Assembly (NCBI GenBank): GCA_038502445.1
Contig: JAHLJS010000009.1
Span: 28,584,118-28,648,117, forward strand
Reading direction: 5' to 3'
Length of the DNA stretch: 64,000 nucleotides
From: Eremochloa ophiuroides
Lineage: Eukaryota > Streptophyta > Magnoliopsida > Poales > Poaceae
How positions within the stretch are numbered: the first letter of the stretch is position 1; every line of letters begins with the position of its first letter. Positions 23,570 to 36,001 of this stretch are shown piece by piece. Below the pieces are notes generated by a model. It saw nothing but the letters and a program-made list of their open reading frames with translations. It had not been told where the DNA came from and did not search any database. The position numbers and the translations under genes are program-made.

Positions 23570-26500
23570 ATCCAAAAACGTGATTTTAGGCCATTTTCAT
23601 CTGTTGGCTTTGCGGGTTTGCTGAAACCTACGCCGTTTGAGGGCACGCATTACAAGAGATGGCGTCAGAAAACTACTTTGTTGTTGACCCCTATGCGTTG
23701 CTTCTATGTGGTGCAAGAATGGCCTGTTGGTGTTCAAACCGTTGATGAGCAACGTGCATTTGAACATGATGACACCACTTGCAAGTCCGCCTTGCTGAGT
23801 ATTATTGGGGATTCCCTCGTTGATGCATACGTGCAGATGCCGACGGGTAAGGCCATGTGGGATACACTTAAGGCCCGTTACGGTGTTTCTGAAGCCGATT
23901 CTGAGCTGTACGTCATGGAGTAGTTTCATGACTACCGGATGGTTGAGAACCGTCCTATAGTTGAATAGGCCCATGAAATATAGGCCCTGGTAAAAGAACT
24001 CGAGCTGTTTGGATGTGCACTTCCTGACAAGTTTGTGGCAGGCTATATGATTGCAAAACTGCCACCAACTTGGACTGACTTTGCAACTTTTCTGAAACAC
24101 AAGAGGCAAGAGTTCAGCACTGCTGAGTTTGTTGGGACTCTACATGTTAAGGACAAGGCTAGAGCAAAAGACGTCAAAGGCAAGAATGTCATTGAGGGGA
24201 GTTCTAGCGCACATGTGGTGCAAAAGAACCATCCCAAACCACAGAAAAAGAAATTTCAGCAAGAGCTTAAGGAAAAGCTGGCCACTCTTTTTGAGAAGCG
24301 AAAGAAGATGATGAACAAGGAGAAGATGAATTGTTTCACATGTAGAAAGACTGGGCATTTCTCTAGGGAGTGTCCTGAGGCTAAGTGGAAGCCTCCTCCT
24401 CCACAGAAATCAGCAAACACCGTTGAAACTGAGGCAGATACACCTAGGTATGGTAATTTATTACCTTCTGCATTTTCAGTTTGTTATTCACCTGATTGGT
24501 GGGTCGATACCGATGCAAATATTCATGTGTGTGCTGATTTTTTCTTGTTTTCATTTTATCAGGTCGGGTGGGCTGGCTCCTTGTTGATGGGGAATGGGGT
24601 GCATGCGGCTGTTCATGGTGTTGGTACGGTCGATCTGAAGCTCACTTCAGGAAAGACTGTGCAGCTCAAGAACGTGCATCATGTCCCCTCAATGAGCAAG
24701 AACTTGATTAGTGGCTCCTTACTGTGTCGTGATGGTCATAAACTAGTGTTTGAGTCTAATAAGTGCGTCATTTCTAAATTTGGAACATTTGTTGGTAAAA
24801 GCTATGAGAGCGGAGGCTTGTTCCGCTTGTCTTTGGTTGATACTTGTTCTAATTTTGTGAACCATGTGGTTGGTAATGCTGAGACAAATATTTGGCATTC
24901 GAGATTATGTCTTGTTAATTTTGGTTGCATGTCCCGCTTAGCTGGTTTAAATTTAATCAATAAATTTGATGTGGTCAAAAGTTCAAAGTGTCATGTGTGC
25001 GTCGAAGCAAAACAATCGCAAGCTCCACAAGGCTGCTGTGGCGAGAGAGTTGGCACCTCTTGATTTAATTCATTCTGATATTTGTAAGATGAATGGAATA
25101 TTGACCAAAGGTGGTAAGAGATATTTTATTACATTTATAGATGATTGCACTCGATTTTGCTATGTGTATCTAATGAAAACAAAAGATGAAGCTTTGTATT
25201 ATTTTAAAATCTATAAAGCTGAGGTAAAGAATCAACTTGAGAAGAAAATCAAATGTTTGTGGTCTGATCGCGGGGGAGAGTATTTCTCTAATGAGTTTTC
25301 TAAGTTCTGCGCTGTGCACGGAATAATTCATGAGAGGATGTCACCTTACTCACCACAGTCCAATGGGATTGCTGAGAGAAAGAACCGCATTCTAACTGAT
25401 TTGGTGAATGCCATGTTGGAGATTGCAGGTTTATCTAAGGAATAGTGGGTTGAGGCTATATTGATTGCGAGTCATGTCCTAAATAAAGTGCCTACAAAGA
25501 ACAAAGAAATTACACCATTCGAGGAATGGGAGAAAAAGAGATTAAATCTCTCTTATCTGTGAACTTGGGCTTGTTTGGCTAAAGTGAACGTGCCAATAAA
25601 TAAAAAGCGAAAGCTTGAACCAAAAACTGTGGATTGTGTTTTCCTTGGCTATGCTATACACAGTGTGGGCTATAGATGGAATCTAGAGATGCTACATTTT
25701 TTGATAAATTTCCTATGAAAATTAATACACCTAGCATATCTGGTCATGATTCTATTCCCATGGCTGAGACTGATAAACCAATTATACACGCTGATGCTGA
25801 AACCCATGAAGAAATTCCTGAGGAGGACAGTAATATTGTTACTCGAAAGAGTAAGAGACCAAGGGTTCCAAAATCCTTTGGTGAAGACTTTATTATATAC
25901 CTCGTGGATGACACTCCCACAACCATTGCTGAGGCATATTCCTCTCTTGACGCTGACTTGTGGAAGGAAGCGGTTCAGAGTGAGATGGATTCAATCATGT
26001 CTAATGGAACTTGGGAAGTGGTTGATCGTCCTTATGGATGTAAACCTGTGGGGTGTAAATGGGTGTTTAAAAAGAAGCTGAGGCCTGATGGTACTGTTGA
26101 GAAGTACAAGGCTAGGCTAGTTGCAAAGGGCTATACTCCAAAGGAAGGAGAAGATTACTTTGACACTTACTCACCCGTTGCCCGATTAACGACCATTCGT
26201 GCGTTGTTATCCTTGGCTACCTCACATGGTCTTTTCATTCATCAGATGGATGTTAAGACAGCTTTCTTAAATGAAGAGCTTGAGGAAAAGATCTATATGG
26301 AACAGCCTGATGGATTTATTGCAAAAGGTCAAGAAGGTAAGGTTTGTAGCTGTTAAAATCCTTGTACAGCCTAAAACAAGCCTCTAAACAGTGGCATGAG
26401 AAATTTGATAAAACTTTAACATCAGTCGGCTTTGCAGTGAATGAAGCTGATAAATGTGTATGTTATCGGTTTAGTGGAGATAATGGTGTCATTTTGTGCT

Positions 26501-27457
26501 TGTATTTGGACGATATTTTAATATTCAGAAATAATATTGATGTGATTAAAGAAGTGAAAGATTTTCTATCAAATAATTTTGAGATGAAAGACCTGGGTGA
26601 GGCTGATGTTATTCTTAACATTAAGGTATTGAGAGAAGAAGAAAATGGTGGGGTAACTCTTGTGCAGTCCCATGGTTTGGAAAAGGTACTAAGCCGTTTT
26701 GGGTACAATGAGTGTACACCTGCTCCAACTCCTTCTGACTCAAGTGTAATATTGAGGAAAAATCGTAGAATTTCAAAGGATCAATTGAGATATTCTCAGA
26801 TAATTGGTTCTCTTATGTACTTGGCTAGCGCCACAAGGCCGGATATCTCGTTTGCTATGAGCAAACTAAGCTGGTTTGTGTCAAGCCCGGGAGATATTCA
26901 TTAGAGTGCTCTTGAGAGAGTACTGCGCTGTCTGAAAGGTACAATGAGCTATGTCATTCACTTTACTAGATATCCAAGGGTACTGGAAGGTTATTGTGAT
27001 GCTAACTGGATTTCTGATGCTGATGAGCTGTACGCCACGAGCGGATACGCATTCTTGCTTGGAGGTGGCGCTGTTCCTAGAAGTCTTACAAGAAGACTAT
27101 CGTAACGAAGTCTACAATGAAAGCAGAACTAACAGCATTGGATACCGCTGGCGTTGAGGCCGAGTGGCTTCGTGAACTCCTTATAGATTTACCGATAGTG
27201 GAAAAACCGATACCGGCTATTTGTAAGAACCGTGACAACCAAACTGTGATAACAAAGGTAAACAGTTCTAAGGACAACATGAGCATACAAGGCATGTGAA
27301 AAGACATCTGAAGACTGGCAGAAAATTGAGAAACTCCGGAGTAATTTCATTGGACTATGTCCATACATGTAAAAACCTGGCAAATCAGTTTACTAAGGGT
27401 TTGTCACGTAACGTGATAGAAGGTGCATCAAGGGAGTTGGGCTTGAGACCCACTTGA
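23570..27457 (+). pseudogene. copia gag-pol polyprotein with stops and frameshifts
   Basis: The gag N-terminus (GLLKPTPFEGTHYKRW) begins about 45 nt after the LTR. In-frame TAG codons occur at 23921-23923, 23966-23968 and 23981-23983. A zinc knuckle CFTCRKTGHFSREC lies near 24331-24372. The protease site reads WWVDTDA, where DTG or DSG is needed, so the active-site glycine is lost. Integrase shows LIHSDIC, SDRGGEYF and the NGIAERKN glutamate; it has a frameshift near 25000 and a TAG at 25443-25445. RT is split near 26350; its YLDDILIF site lies at about 26504-26527. RNase H motifs (YCDANW, and a frameshifted TAE region) run to about 27300, and the frame ends at TGA 27455-27457. No active protein could be made. 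Confidence 0.88.
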
Positions 27458-28003
27458 AGTCACTCCATAGTGGTAACATGTCCTATGTGATCGGAGATCT
27501 CGTGAATTAGGATGGCGAAACAAGCTGGTGGATGACTGAGGGAGAGACTCCTTAGAATAAAGTCTAGCTCATTTGAGATGCACCATCTCTCTAATAATGT
27601 AAGGGAGGTTGATTAAATTTTTAATGTGATTCGAGTGCCTTGGTAAAGCAGGGATGTTGTCCTATAGGACATCCTATAAGGAACACACATATATGAATTC
27701 GATTGCTAGTCACAATCTATGAGATGTGGGTAATCTCTACATACTCATGAAAAGGCCAGGAGTTTGACTTATATGCTCCAACCATAGGGAATGCTTTAGG
27801 CAGCCTTGTATCAGCAAAGGACTTAGGTGAAACTTATTTCGCACAAAACTGACAATTCAAGGCATAGTCCATTGTTCAGTTGTGAAGAAGTGTAACCTTT
27901 GTTCTAGGTGGATGTTCAACTTAACAGTCCCCACCGAAAAACTGGTATATTAAACATAAGTAGCATTGAGAGCATTTTCTATGGCTTGAAATTTTTTAGG
28001 GAT
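27458..28003 (+). other. 3' untranslated part of the copia element
   Basis: Sequence between the pol stop and the right LTR without open frames. The stretch just before the LTR (GAAATTTTTTAGGGAT) is a poor polypurine tract. Nothing else is recognised. Confidence 0.6.
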
Positions 28004-28951
28004 TGTTGGATTTAATTGGGATTACCAAATTTATTCATCAACTAAATCAAATGAAAATTTCAAGGTCAAAGTTAATGCTAAGTGTAATTTGTGAGGTGCT
28101 TTATGTAGTGTAACTTATGGATTGATGAGATTTATGTGCATGGTAACCATTATGTGTTAGCGGTTCATGATGTATGTCTTAGTGGTTTCCACTAATAGTA
28201 ATGGACAATTGATTTGTTGGTTTCATGAGTTACTAGTAACATATTCTGCCATGATGGACATTATCTTTCATGCGCATGTCTCTTCACTTTCGTATTCTTT
28301 CATCGCTGCATAAAAAGGGGCACTCCTCCTCTTGTTCGTGAGAGAGCTAGAACACCGTCACGCTGTTGTTGTGCTGCTATCTGCCATTCCCATTCAGTCC
28401 TTGCACGCACAAGTCCTGGAAGAGTAGGCCTCCGAAACGTCTCCGTCCAGAGAGTTCACCTGCTCGGGTGAAGGGCGGCAATCACGTTTTTGGGGAGTGT
28501 CCATCGGCGGCACGACTACTCGCCTCGAACGCTTCCTGTTCCCGGCGTTGGCGGAGATCCTGGTGGCGGTGCAAGTCTCTGTTCCCAGCGTTGGTGAGGA
28601 CGCGATCTTCACTGCTTCCTTTCGGCACTGCATCGAGCGGGACGACTACTCCGACAAAGCACCATATCATTTTCGGGTGCTTCCGACTCAGCCGCTGGGT
28701 ATTACCTCTTCAAGCGATTTGTTAATTTTATTTTCAAAATCACAATCTTGCTGGCTAGTGCGTACAGTACCTTTGACATGTTTTATTTGAGCAATAACTC
28801 ATGTCATATCTTACTGGTTATCACTAAAATAATATTTATAATGATGATGACGATGTTTTGGTTAGACAAGCACATATATGACGTCATGATATTTCTGCTT
28901 ACATTATTTTTATGGATTAAATTAAATATGAATTTGCCTAAATTTGTAAAA
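28004..28951 (+). repeat. Right LTR of the 6.3-kb copia element
   Basis: 948 bp and nearly identical to the left LTR. It ends GTAAAA where the left copy has GTAACA, followed by the GTTGA target duplication. The same GC-rich segment (28420-28690) with overlapping open frames occurs in both LTRs and is not a gene. Confidence 0.9.
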
Positions 28952-28956
28952 GTTGA

Positions 28957-29828
28957 CATGTTAAACGAGAATTTATATTGTTAACATAATAAATATATTG
29001 AATCGGGCCACCCTAGTTGAAAATGCTAGCAAAGTACACCTCTTATTGAAATATGGGTGAATAGACACTGAGAATAGCCAGGGCCGTCGCGGACAAAACC
29101 GAGGCCGGCCCTGTGCAAAGTTTAAAATGGTATCAAAATAGGACCATAAATGTTGTGTAAACAATAACATATTACATTACAATGGGATAAGTGTGTCAAC
29201 TTATTATGGATTCTATGACCAAGATAATATAATGAATCTGTGTTTCTTTGTTTGTAGTAAGTTGTTGAATGACAGGGTCAAATTCAGATAACATCCGGCC
29301 CACCCCCACCCCCCCGCCCCCCAAATCCTCCTTTGCCAACGGACCTCTTCTCGATGCCCTTCTGTATTTTTACATCCAAAGCAAAAATACTCCGTCAAGT
29401 TCTTTAGAATAGACGGGCCGATCCCTAACACAAGCCTCTCCATTTGAAAGAATTCTAGTATTGAATAGTGCAGAAAACCACCTAGAATGTCTATCCTTAG
29501 CCCTTTCTGAATTGATTAGTCTCTTTTAGGGCCATTTTGTGCTAAAAATGTCAACTTGTTTAGGACCAAGAGAATCCCAATATCTTCGATCAAATATATT
29601 TGGCCGGAAAGAATCATTAGCGTCCTACCAACTGATTTAACAAAAAAAAAATACCACAATCAGGCATCCAGCTTCCATCTTGGCTTTCACGCGTGTTCAC
29701 CTAGACACGGAGTACCCTTCTCAGTTGACAGTTGACACGGCAGCCACAGCCGCTTCGGCTCTCGGCCAATCGCGAGCTCGCGGCCTCGTGTCTACCGCGG
29801 CACCGATGCTGAAGTCCGGCTACTGTCT
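28957..29828. other. Intergenic, nothing certain
   Basis: No gene is supported. CAGGGCCG (about 29081) and CGGCCCTG (about 29108) form a short inverted pair like hAT ends, but they are only about 30 bp apart. Poly-C (about 29304-29321) and poly-A (29640-29650) runs are present. Confidence 0.45.
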
Positions 29829-30060
29829 AGGATGAAAACTGTATGAATATTTTTTTATTTTATTTGAGATCAAATTCGTTTAAAGGACTTTTTATTCGTC
29901 CGTATCCGAGTTTGGATATTCAACGTCCAATACCATATCCGTATCCGAATGTTCAAATCACATATTCATGATATCAATATCCAATCGTATCTCATCCGAC
30001 ATAATTGATACTATCCGTATTCAAATTCAAATCCGAGCAACAGAAACAGAAACAGAAAAA
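29829..30060. repeat. GGATGAAAA-type repeat fragment with TATCCG motifs
   Basis: Begins AGGATGAAAACTG and continues with repeated TCCGTATCCGA and ATATCCG motifs. A more complete copy lies at 48894-49165. The opposite terminus is not seen here, so this copy is probably truncated. Confidence 0.5.
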
Positions 30061-31880
30061 CGCATCAGCGTCATGTCTGTTTGTGCTTGTAAGTATCGCA
30101 TGTCATGGTGGAGCGTGGAAGGGCAATCGGTGGACGACTGTCTATTCTGAACGTATACACAATTGGAACCACTATACGTGTACCGTGGAGTACTTTTTGT
30201 GACGGAACAGACAAACAGCCAATACGACGTGTCGTCCTGGCTGGCTGGCTTGGAGTATCTGTAGGTGTCGATGACGCACGCAGGCCGCGCGTGTACGGCC
30301 TGCATGCTCGCCACCGTTGAGTAGCCCGGTCGATGCCGTATGGAACAGTGGCTGTGTGCATGCATGTCACGAGGTTGTTGGAATTTCGGACGGCTGCTTT
30401 TCGATCTGCATAGCATAGAGGTAGACTAGCTAAGGTGTTGTAGCAAGGGAGGACCTCGTCAGATCGATACTGCGGCTAGTCTGGTATGGATTCCAAAACG
30501 CCGGCGCCGCGACGTGATTGCCATCATATCCAAACCGACGGACAACATTCGCATACCATGCACGCACGCACGCACGCAGTCCATCTTCACGGACCACCAC
30601 ACCAGATGCAGAGCTGGGGTCGAATACAGGGGAGCTGGCCGTGTTCCCCAAAAGTTTGCTGTTTTCCACTGTGACATCTAACCTTGTTAATCTAAATATG
30701 TTTATAGTTGATTAAAGAGTAAACGATGTTTCTATTGATTTTTGCCCGTGTATAAATCTAAGTCATGATGACTCCGTCACTGCCGAAGTACGGTGAACAG
30801 AGACAAATCAAGCATACAGATGTGCATGCAACGCACGGAAGCCAAGCCAGCCAGCCCGATGGATAGTGCTGCTGGCACATCCCGTCCATGCCGACGGTGG
30901 CCGTGGACCCGCGCTGATGATCTATCTGATCGATCGACTAGCTGGCTAGAATTAAATATTTCTTTTCTCCAATTCACGTTGTTCCTTCCTTGCAGTGCCC
31001 GGGGACAGGACAGTGGTGGTGTGGACGCCACGAGAGCACTGCACGTCGTCGCCGCCGGTGGAGCCGGGTGCCGCTGGTGCATTATTCATGCATGCCCAGA
31101 ATGGAGTGTGGATCGGATTGGATTTGGATCGGCGTCGCGCGCGTGGCGCGCGAGCAAGGCTTCCGCGTGCGCGGTTAGTTGCAGTACAATCTCCTGGCCC
31201 GCAAGGCATCGCAACGCAACGCAACGCAGACACAGGACACGATCGAGTAGAGGGTTCCCTCGCCCCGTTCCATGCATGGGGATGGAGTGCCCTGCTCGCG
31301 GCGGGCGGGGCGCCGGTGCCCGGTGTGTTGTCCTGTCCAGTCTACGCGACGAGGACGACGTACTGGCTCACGTAGGCGCTCTATCCAGTTTGGTTTGAGA
31401 GACCACCTGTCCGGCCTGCCTGCCTAGCTACAGGCTCTCGCGTTTTCATTGAATTTAATTAACTCTTTATAGTAAAGTATAAGAGTACTAATCAGGACTG
31501 ATGGTATGAGTCATGGTGGGTCTTTGACTCGTGGCAAGGTTTCATTTGCGCAAAACTAATTAAGCTCAATTATATTGTTGCAAAACAAAGTCAAGTATAT
31601 ATATATTACATATGATCCAAACCAATAGTTTGTGGCCAACCCAGACGGTTCACCGCAAATTCTGACGAACCCAGCGCAGATCGTTGTCCTACCTTCCTCA
31701 TTCGTCAAGGCTATTACTAGATCGAATCGTCAATCGTGTACTCTGTTGCATGGAGCTGAAAAGCTGAACTAATTTTAACTGAAACTGATTTGTTATGAAA
31801 GGAAATACTGTTTCAAAGTAAAAAACAAGTGCTGTTTAGCTGAAACGACTGGCAACTAGCACGCAACCACGTACCTACGG
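30061..31880. other. Intergenic, moderately GC-rich
   Basis: Several overlapping open frames up to about 200 codons (for example 30793-31398) show no domain, consistent codon use or splice structure. ACGC repeats (about 30560-30580) and a GCAAC repeat (about 31209-31226) are present. Nothing supports a gene. Confidence 0.45.
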
Positions 31881-34800
31881 CGCCGTATATATATAGAGAG
31901 ATGATGATGCTGCTGCTGCTGCGCACGATAGGGAAATATAATAAGAGTCCTAAACCGCCAATAAATCACCGATCGGCCATCCTGCCCACGTGTCCCTATA
32001 GCTACAGTAACTCACCGTTGTATACACTGCGCTTCGGCGCTGGATGGGCTACACCCTCGGCTCAGTTCGACTCCTCCGAAATAAATGTGGTGCTTGCGTG
32101 CAAACATGACCTCAGTCCGGTCCTGGCCCATCCATCCTCGTCCTCTTCGCCGCCTGCCCGGAGTGCCCACCACCTCGGGTCATGGCCCATCTCCCCTTCC
32201 TCGCCCTCTCCGCCTCCTCGGGTCCCGTCCTACCCGCCCTTCGTCGCATCGCCGTCGGCGATGTCGCCAACGCGTCCTTCGCGTCCTTCCCTACCCGGCC
32301 ACATGTGCGTGGCGTGAGGTTGAGGGCTGCAGGCCAACTCGCGCATCGTCATCCTCTTCCGCGGCGGTCGCAGCAGCCGACCCGCATCTTCCTTCCCCTT
32401 GCCTTTTGCAAGGCGGCTCCTCCACTGCTTCTCCCACCTCACCTGTACATCTCGCCGGTCGCCGCTGCCGATGTTTTCTCAGCATCCTCGGCTGCCTTCG
32501 GTCTGTTATGGCTGAGTCCCGTTTACTGCTCCCTCCACGCCCAACCATGGTGTGCCTTGCCTCCGATCAATGTGTTGCATCTCTGTCCTCCCATGGCTGA
32601 CCTATCGAGGTTAGCAACTCTGACTCTAGATCTGTGAGAAGCTAGGCTCCTTCCAATGGCAATATCCAGTCTGGTCTTGATGCACTCCTGACCTGGTTAC
32701 GGTATGGGTGTGCCTCCGCTCCATCAAATCTCACGTGTTCTCTCCCCATTGTTTGAAGGTTTGTCCTCCCGCTACAACCACATGTATTCTTTATTAGCTT
32801 CAGTTCATCAATTTCAAGCTTTTCTTCAGATGTTTCTGGTGTGCAGCAATTGATGGTCTCCAATCATTCGAGGTATCAACATATGTTTCAGATTATATTT
32901 GTGTCGGCAAATTGTCCACATGCACATTCCTTTTAATTTTGTATGTACATAATTTGTTATTTTTGACATTATGACACAGAATTCAGAATCATCATACTCT
33001 TACCTTTTTCCCTTTTAAGAATTCATAGTGCAATGCTTCAAGCTGCTGTCAGATTGGAGCAAAATCTTGCCACCAATTTTCAGTCTTTTATCCCTTTCCA
33101 CCGATGTTTGCTTAGGCTGGTGATTCAGACTGTACCTCTTCTATATTCCACGTTTCCAACTAGGTTGGATTTTATTGTTTACGAAATTTATGTGCTTCTA
33201 TGTTCCAACGGATGACGGCATTCACTGTGCCGTTCGTAAAGATTTCAGGATGAGCAAGTCGTTAGGCTGGTGAGAATGGCTCTATCTCCAACTCCAATTT
33301 CAGGTGGTCTTGATCTCTTTGAATGTTTGCCACAATGCTGCCTTAAACTCTGAATCCATGTGCTTCTGCAGTTATGCTCAGCCAAAACTTTACAGGCTGC
33401 AAGCGACTTCTGACAGCATTCCCCACATGCCCTCAAGGTGTATAGGTCCGACAAGCCGTTTGGTGCCCAATTCCGCCCACATGAATTTGCTATTTGGTGC
33501 CATGGTGAGGACCGACGAGCCTTCAGTTAGTTACTGTGCTGTAATGTTCATCTCCTTGCAAAGATAGCATTTCATTCCAAATTGTTTTTTTTTTATTGCA
33601 CGTTAAGATCCAATTGCGAATAATCACATATTTCAAACTATTGCTTTCAAAATTGAATGACAATGCTTAGGATCAGTAAGCTTCAGATGATACATGTATT
33701 ATACATCTTCCTTTCTCAGATGAGGTCCTAATTGATGTGTATTGACATATTTACGCAGATTTGGCTTCCATGCAGGTTAACAGTCAGGGCTGTGCTTTTT
33801 TTAATTCTCTTCTGTAGAGGGAAATTTTGTATTCAATACAGAGCAATACGTACATTGTTATGTGGACATCAAATCTATTACACCAGCAATCGTGATGGTA
33901 CACTTCATTTTTCAATTACCTATTTTGTGAAGTTTTAATTTTCAAAATAAAAAATGCAGTTACATACTTATGCTTGGACACTGTCATGTGTTTAGGGTTT
34001 CCTTTTTAGACTTCGACTTCATAAATGATTCACCAATTGTTGCTTCTTTTCTATACCATATATTTATTCCTTTTCAAAATATTGCTCCACAGCCCCATTA
34101 TATTAACATTCTGATGCTTCGATTAAATTAGGTGTGGTTTCATGAAAAACTTTGTCCCTTCTAATTACTCAAAGATCTATACTGTATATGCCAATCCTTG
34201 CAGAAATCTTCGTGCCCACGGCGGACCGAGCACATGGAGCAGGCTTACAACTCTTTCCCTGAATATAACTTGGTGCGGGCGAGCAGCAAATGTAATACAG
34301 ATTCTTCCATAGGTAATTCTTTCCCACTGTATTCATACGGACATAGGGTACAAATGCTTTTTGCGACGCCGACTACATCGTCCTAAACTCTGTTTGCATT
34401 CTGTTTCATGTTCAGGATTCTAGCATGGCCAAAAATGAAAATGCCCATCCCAAACAGCTTTGACAGTCTTTGACCATGTGTTCCTTGAATGTTTTTGGAT
34501 GAGAACGCCTTTACTATTATGTAAATTAATGGACCATACTCCGTTGCTATGGCAAATGAATGCCAACATATAAATAATGACATGCTTTCCGGTCTTTCCA
34601 TTAGTACAGTTGCTGCAATTACATCACAAATGGCTTATCCATCCCTATGTAATCTCATTTGCAATGGGTGATCATCAATATCTGATCGTTTCTTCGGCCT
34701 TACAAAGTTCTAAAAACAACATGATCACATGACTACAAATCAGACATGCCAAATAGTCACAATAAATTCAGACACATGTACACGGCTACAATCAACAAAA

Positions 34801-35100
34801 TAGACGTATGATATATGGACGTGGCTGAAATGCCCCGTTAAGACATGTACAGAGACATGTACAATGACAATCAGGTGATTTATCTGCACCACCATTTTAC
34901 AACATCCACGCATGCGGAGCGTCTGTATCGTGCTATAATAAAATCAAGCCCTGAAAGTGCCTCCTTTGTCGTTGTTTACTACTGTCTAATTTACTGTTTA
35001 TTAAACACTCAGCGGGAGCCAGCGTAGCGGCAGCGCGCCTACCGACCTAGTATTCTTCAAATCAAAATACAGCATATATATGATACACCATGGATTTACG
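31881..35100. other. Possible transcribed or transposon-derived region, no supported gene
   Basis: A TATA-like GTATATATATAGAGAG at about 31886-31901 is followed by a pyrimidine- and GC-rich block (32100-32600) and then AT-rich sequence with stop codons in all frames. The longest frames (32182-32637 and 32085-32600) overlap each other and have no recognised domain. Short GC-rich islands at 33300-33520 and 34200-34300 could be exon remnants. A GC-rich stretch ending CTAGT near 35050 resembles a Helitron 3' end, but I see no matching 5' end. Confidence 0.3.
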
Positions 35101-35399
35101 GTGTTACTAGTAAAGAACAGGGTTTCGGTTTGAGGCTTTAGTCCCAGTTATTTTTAGGGAATTTGGTGTTTGTACCCATATTCTAAAACCCCAATGGTGA
35201 TTTTACTTCTATTTTTCTAACTTTGTGATTTTACCCTCGTTATTTTTTTATGAAGCCCCCGTCTACCCTTCTTTTCTAACACCGTTACAAAAAGGTAGAT
35301 TAAATGGCCAAAGAAAAATAAAAAAAACGAGGAGGATCAAAGACCGCACTGCCCTTCCGCACAGGTTGGCGTGTTTCTTTTGCGACTTCGCGAACCGTG

Positions 35400-35760
35400 A
35401 CGGTGGGCTGGCGACGGGCGATTAGGGTTTAGCAGTCGGCGGCGGCACCTGCGCGCAGTCCCCGTCGTTCTCCTCTCCCCAGCCCTCCACCCTGTCATCT
35501 AGCGTCCGGTGGGCTCGGTGGTTCCGTCGGCGGCAGCTCAGACCACAAGGGCCTACCCTGCCTGCCGGAGGGGCGCAGCTGCCGGAGGGCTGTGGCTGCC
35601 CCTGTCCCTTTCCCTGCCGGAGGCGCGGCTGCCCCTGTCCTTGTCCCTGCCAGAGGCGTTGCTGCTCCTGTCTTGTCCCTGAGGCGGCACGGCTGCCCCT
35701 GTCCCTATGTCCCAGAGGCGCTGCTACTGCCGACATCGAGGACGAGTCGTCGTCCATGCT
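35400..35760. other. GC-rich segment inside the MULE, possible captured host DNA
   Basis: This segment is sharply GC-rich compared with the MULE arms. Minus-strand 35422-35757 is open for 111 codons (start MDDDSSSMSAVAAPLG), with Gln/Gly-rich repeats of the type GQGQGQP. No domain is recognised. Capture of host sequence is common in grass Pack-MULEs, but the source cannot be named here. Confidence 0.45.
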
Positions 35761-35781
35761 GGAAAGTTCGTGGAGGAGATA

Positions 35782-36001
35782 TAGGCCCTGTTTACATCCA
35801 CTGCAAATTACAATTACAAGTAGTCACATCAACATTACAGCATATGTATGTAGTATTAAATGTAGACGAAATGTTTATATATTTATACTTTTTGCATGTA
35901 TATCACGAGACGAATCTTTTAAGTCTACTTTGGCCATGATTGGACGTCAAATACAAACGAACGTGCTGCAGTGTAGAATTACAACTACAACTGGGATCTA
36001 A
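35782..36001. mobile_element. MITE nested in the MULE
   Basis: Starts near GGCCCTGTTTACATCC and ends near GGGATCTAAATG. The interior blocks CGAGACGAATCTTTTAAG and CCATGATTGGACGTCAAATA are typical of a very common grass MITE family. The right terminus has decayed, so exact limits and target duplication are uncertain. Confidence 0.6.

Larger units (their letters stand above)
22620..28951 (+). mobile_element. Ty1/copia retrotransposon, 6332 bp, two LTRs, dead
   Basis: The left LTR (22620-23569) and right LTR (28004-28951) start TGTTGG. The left ends in CA and the right has AAAA instead of AACA at the same place. Direct repeats GTTGA flank the element at 22615-22619 and 28952-28956. The order gag, protease, integrase, RT, RNase H gives Ty1/copia. 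The lineage differs from the Sirevirus-like elements: there is a short single gag-pol frame with one zinc knuckle. Stops and frameshifts break it throughout. No primer binding site lies after the left LTR. Confidence 0.92.

Noticed and set aside
29081..29115. CAGGGCCG/CGGCCCTG pair as a hAT element
   Set aside because: The pair is only about 30 bp apart and no 8-bp duplication is visible.
30793..31398. 201-codon plus-strand frame
   Set aside because: No domain, several competing phases and no gene context.
32085..32637. Open frames of 151 and 171 codons after a TATA-like box
   Set aside because: Two different phases are open at once, peptides are low-complexity Ser/Pro/Arg, and no splice structure or family is recognised.
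34980..35052. Helitron-like 3' end (GC-rich stretch ending CTAGT)
   Set aside because: The hairpin is weak and no matching TC 5' end could be placed, so it is only mentioned in the regional note.
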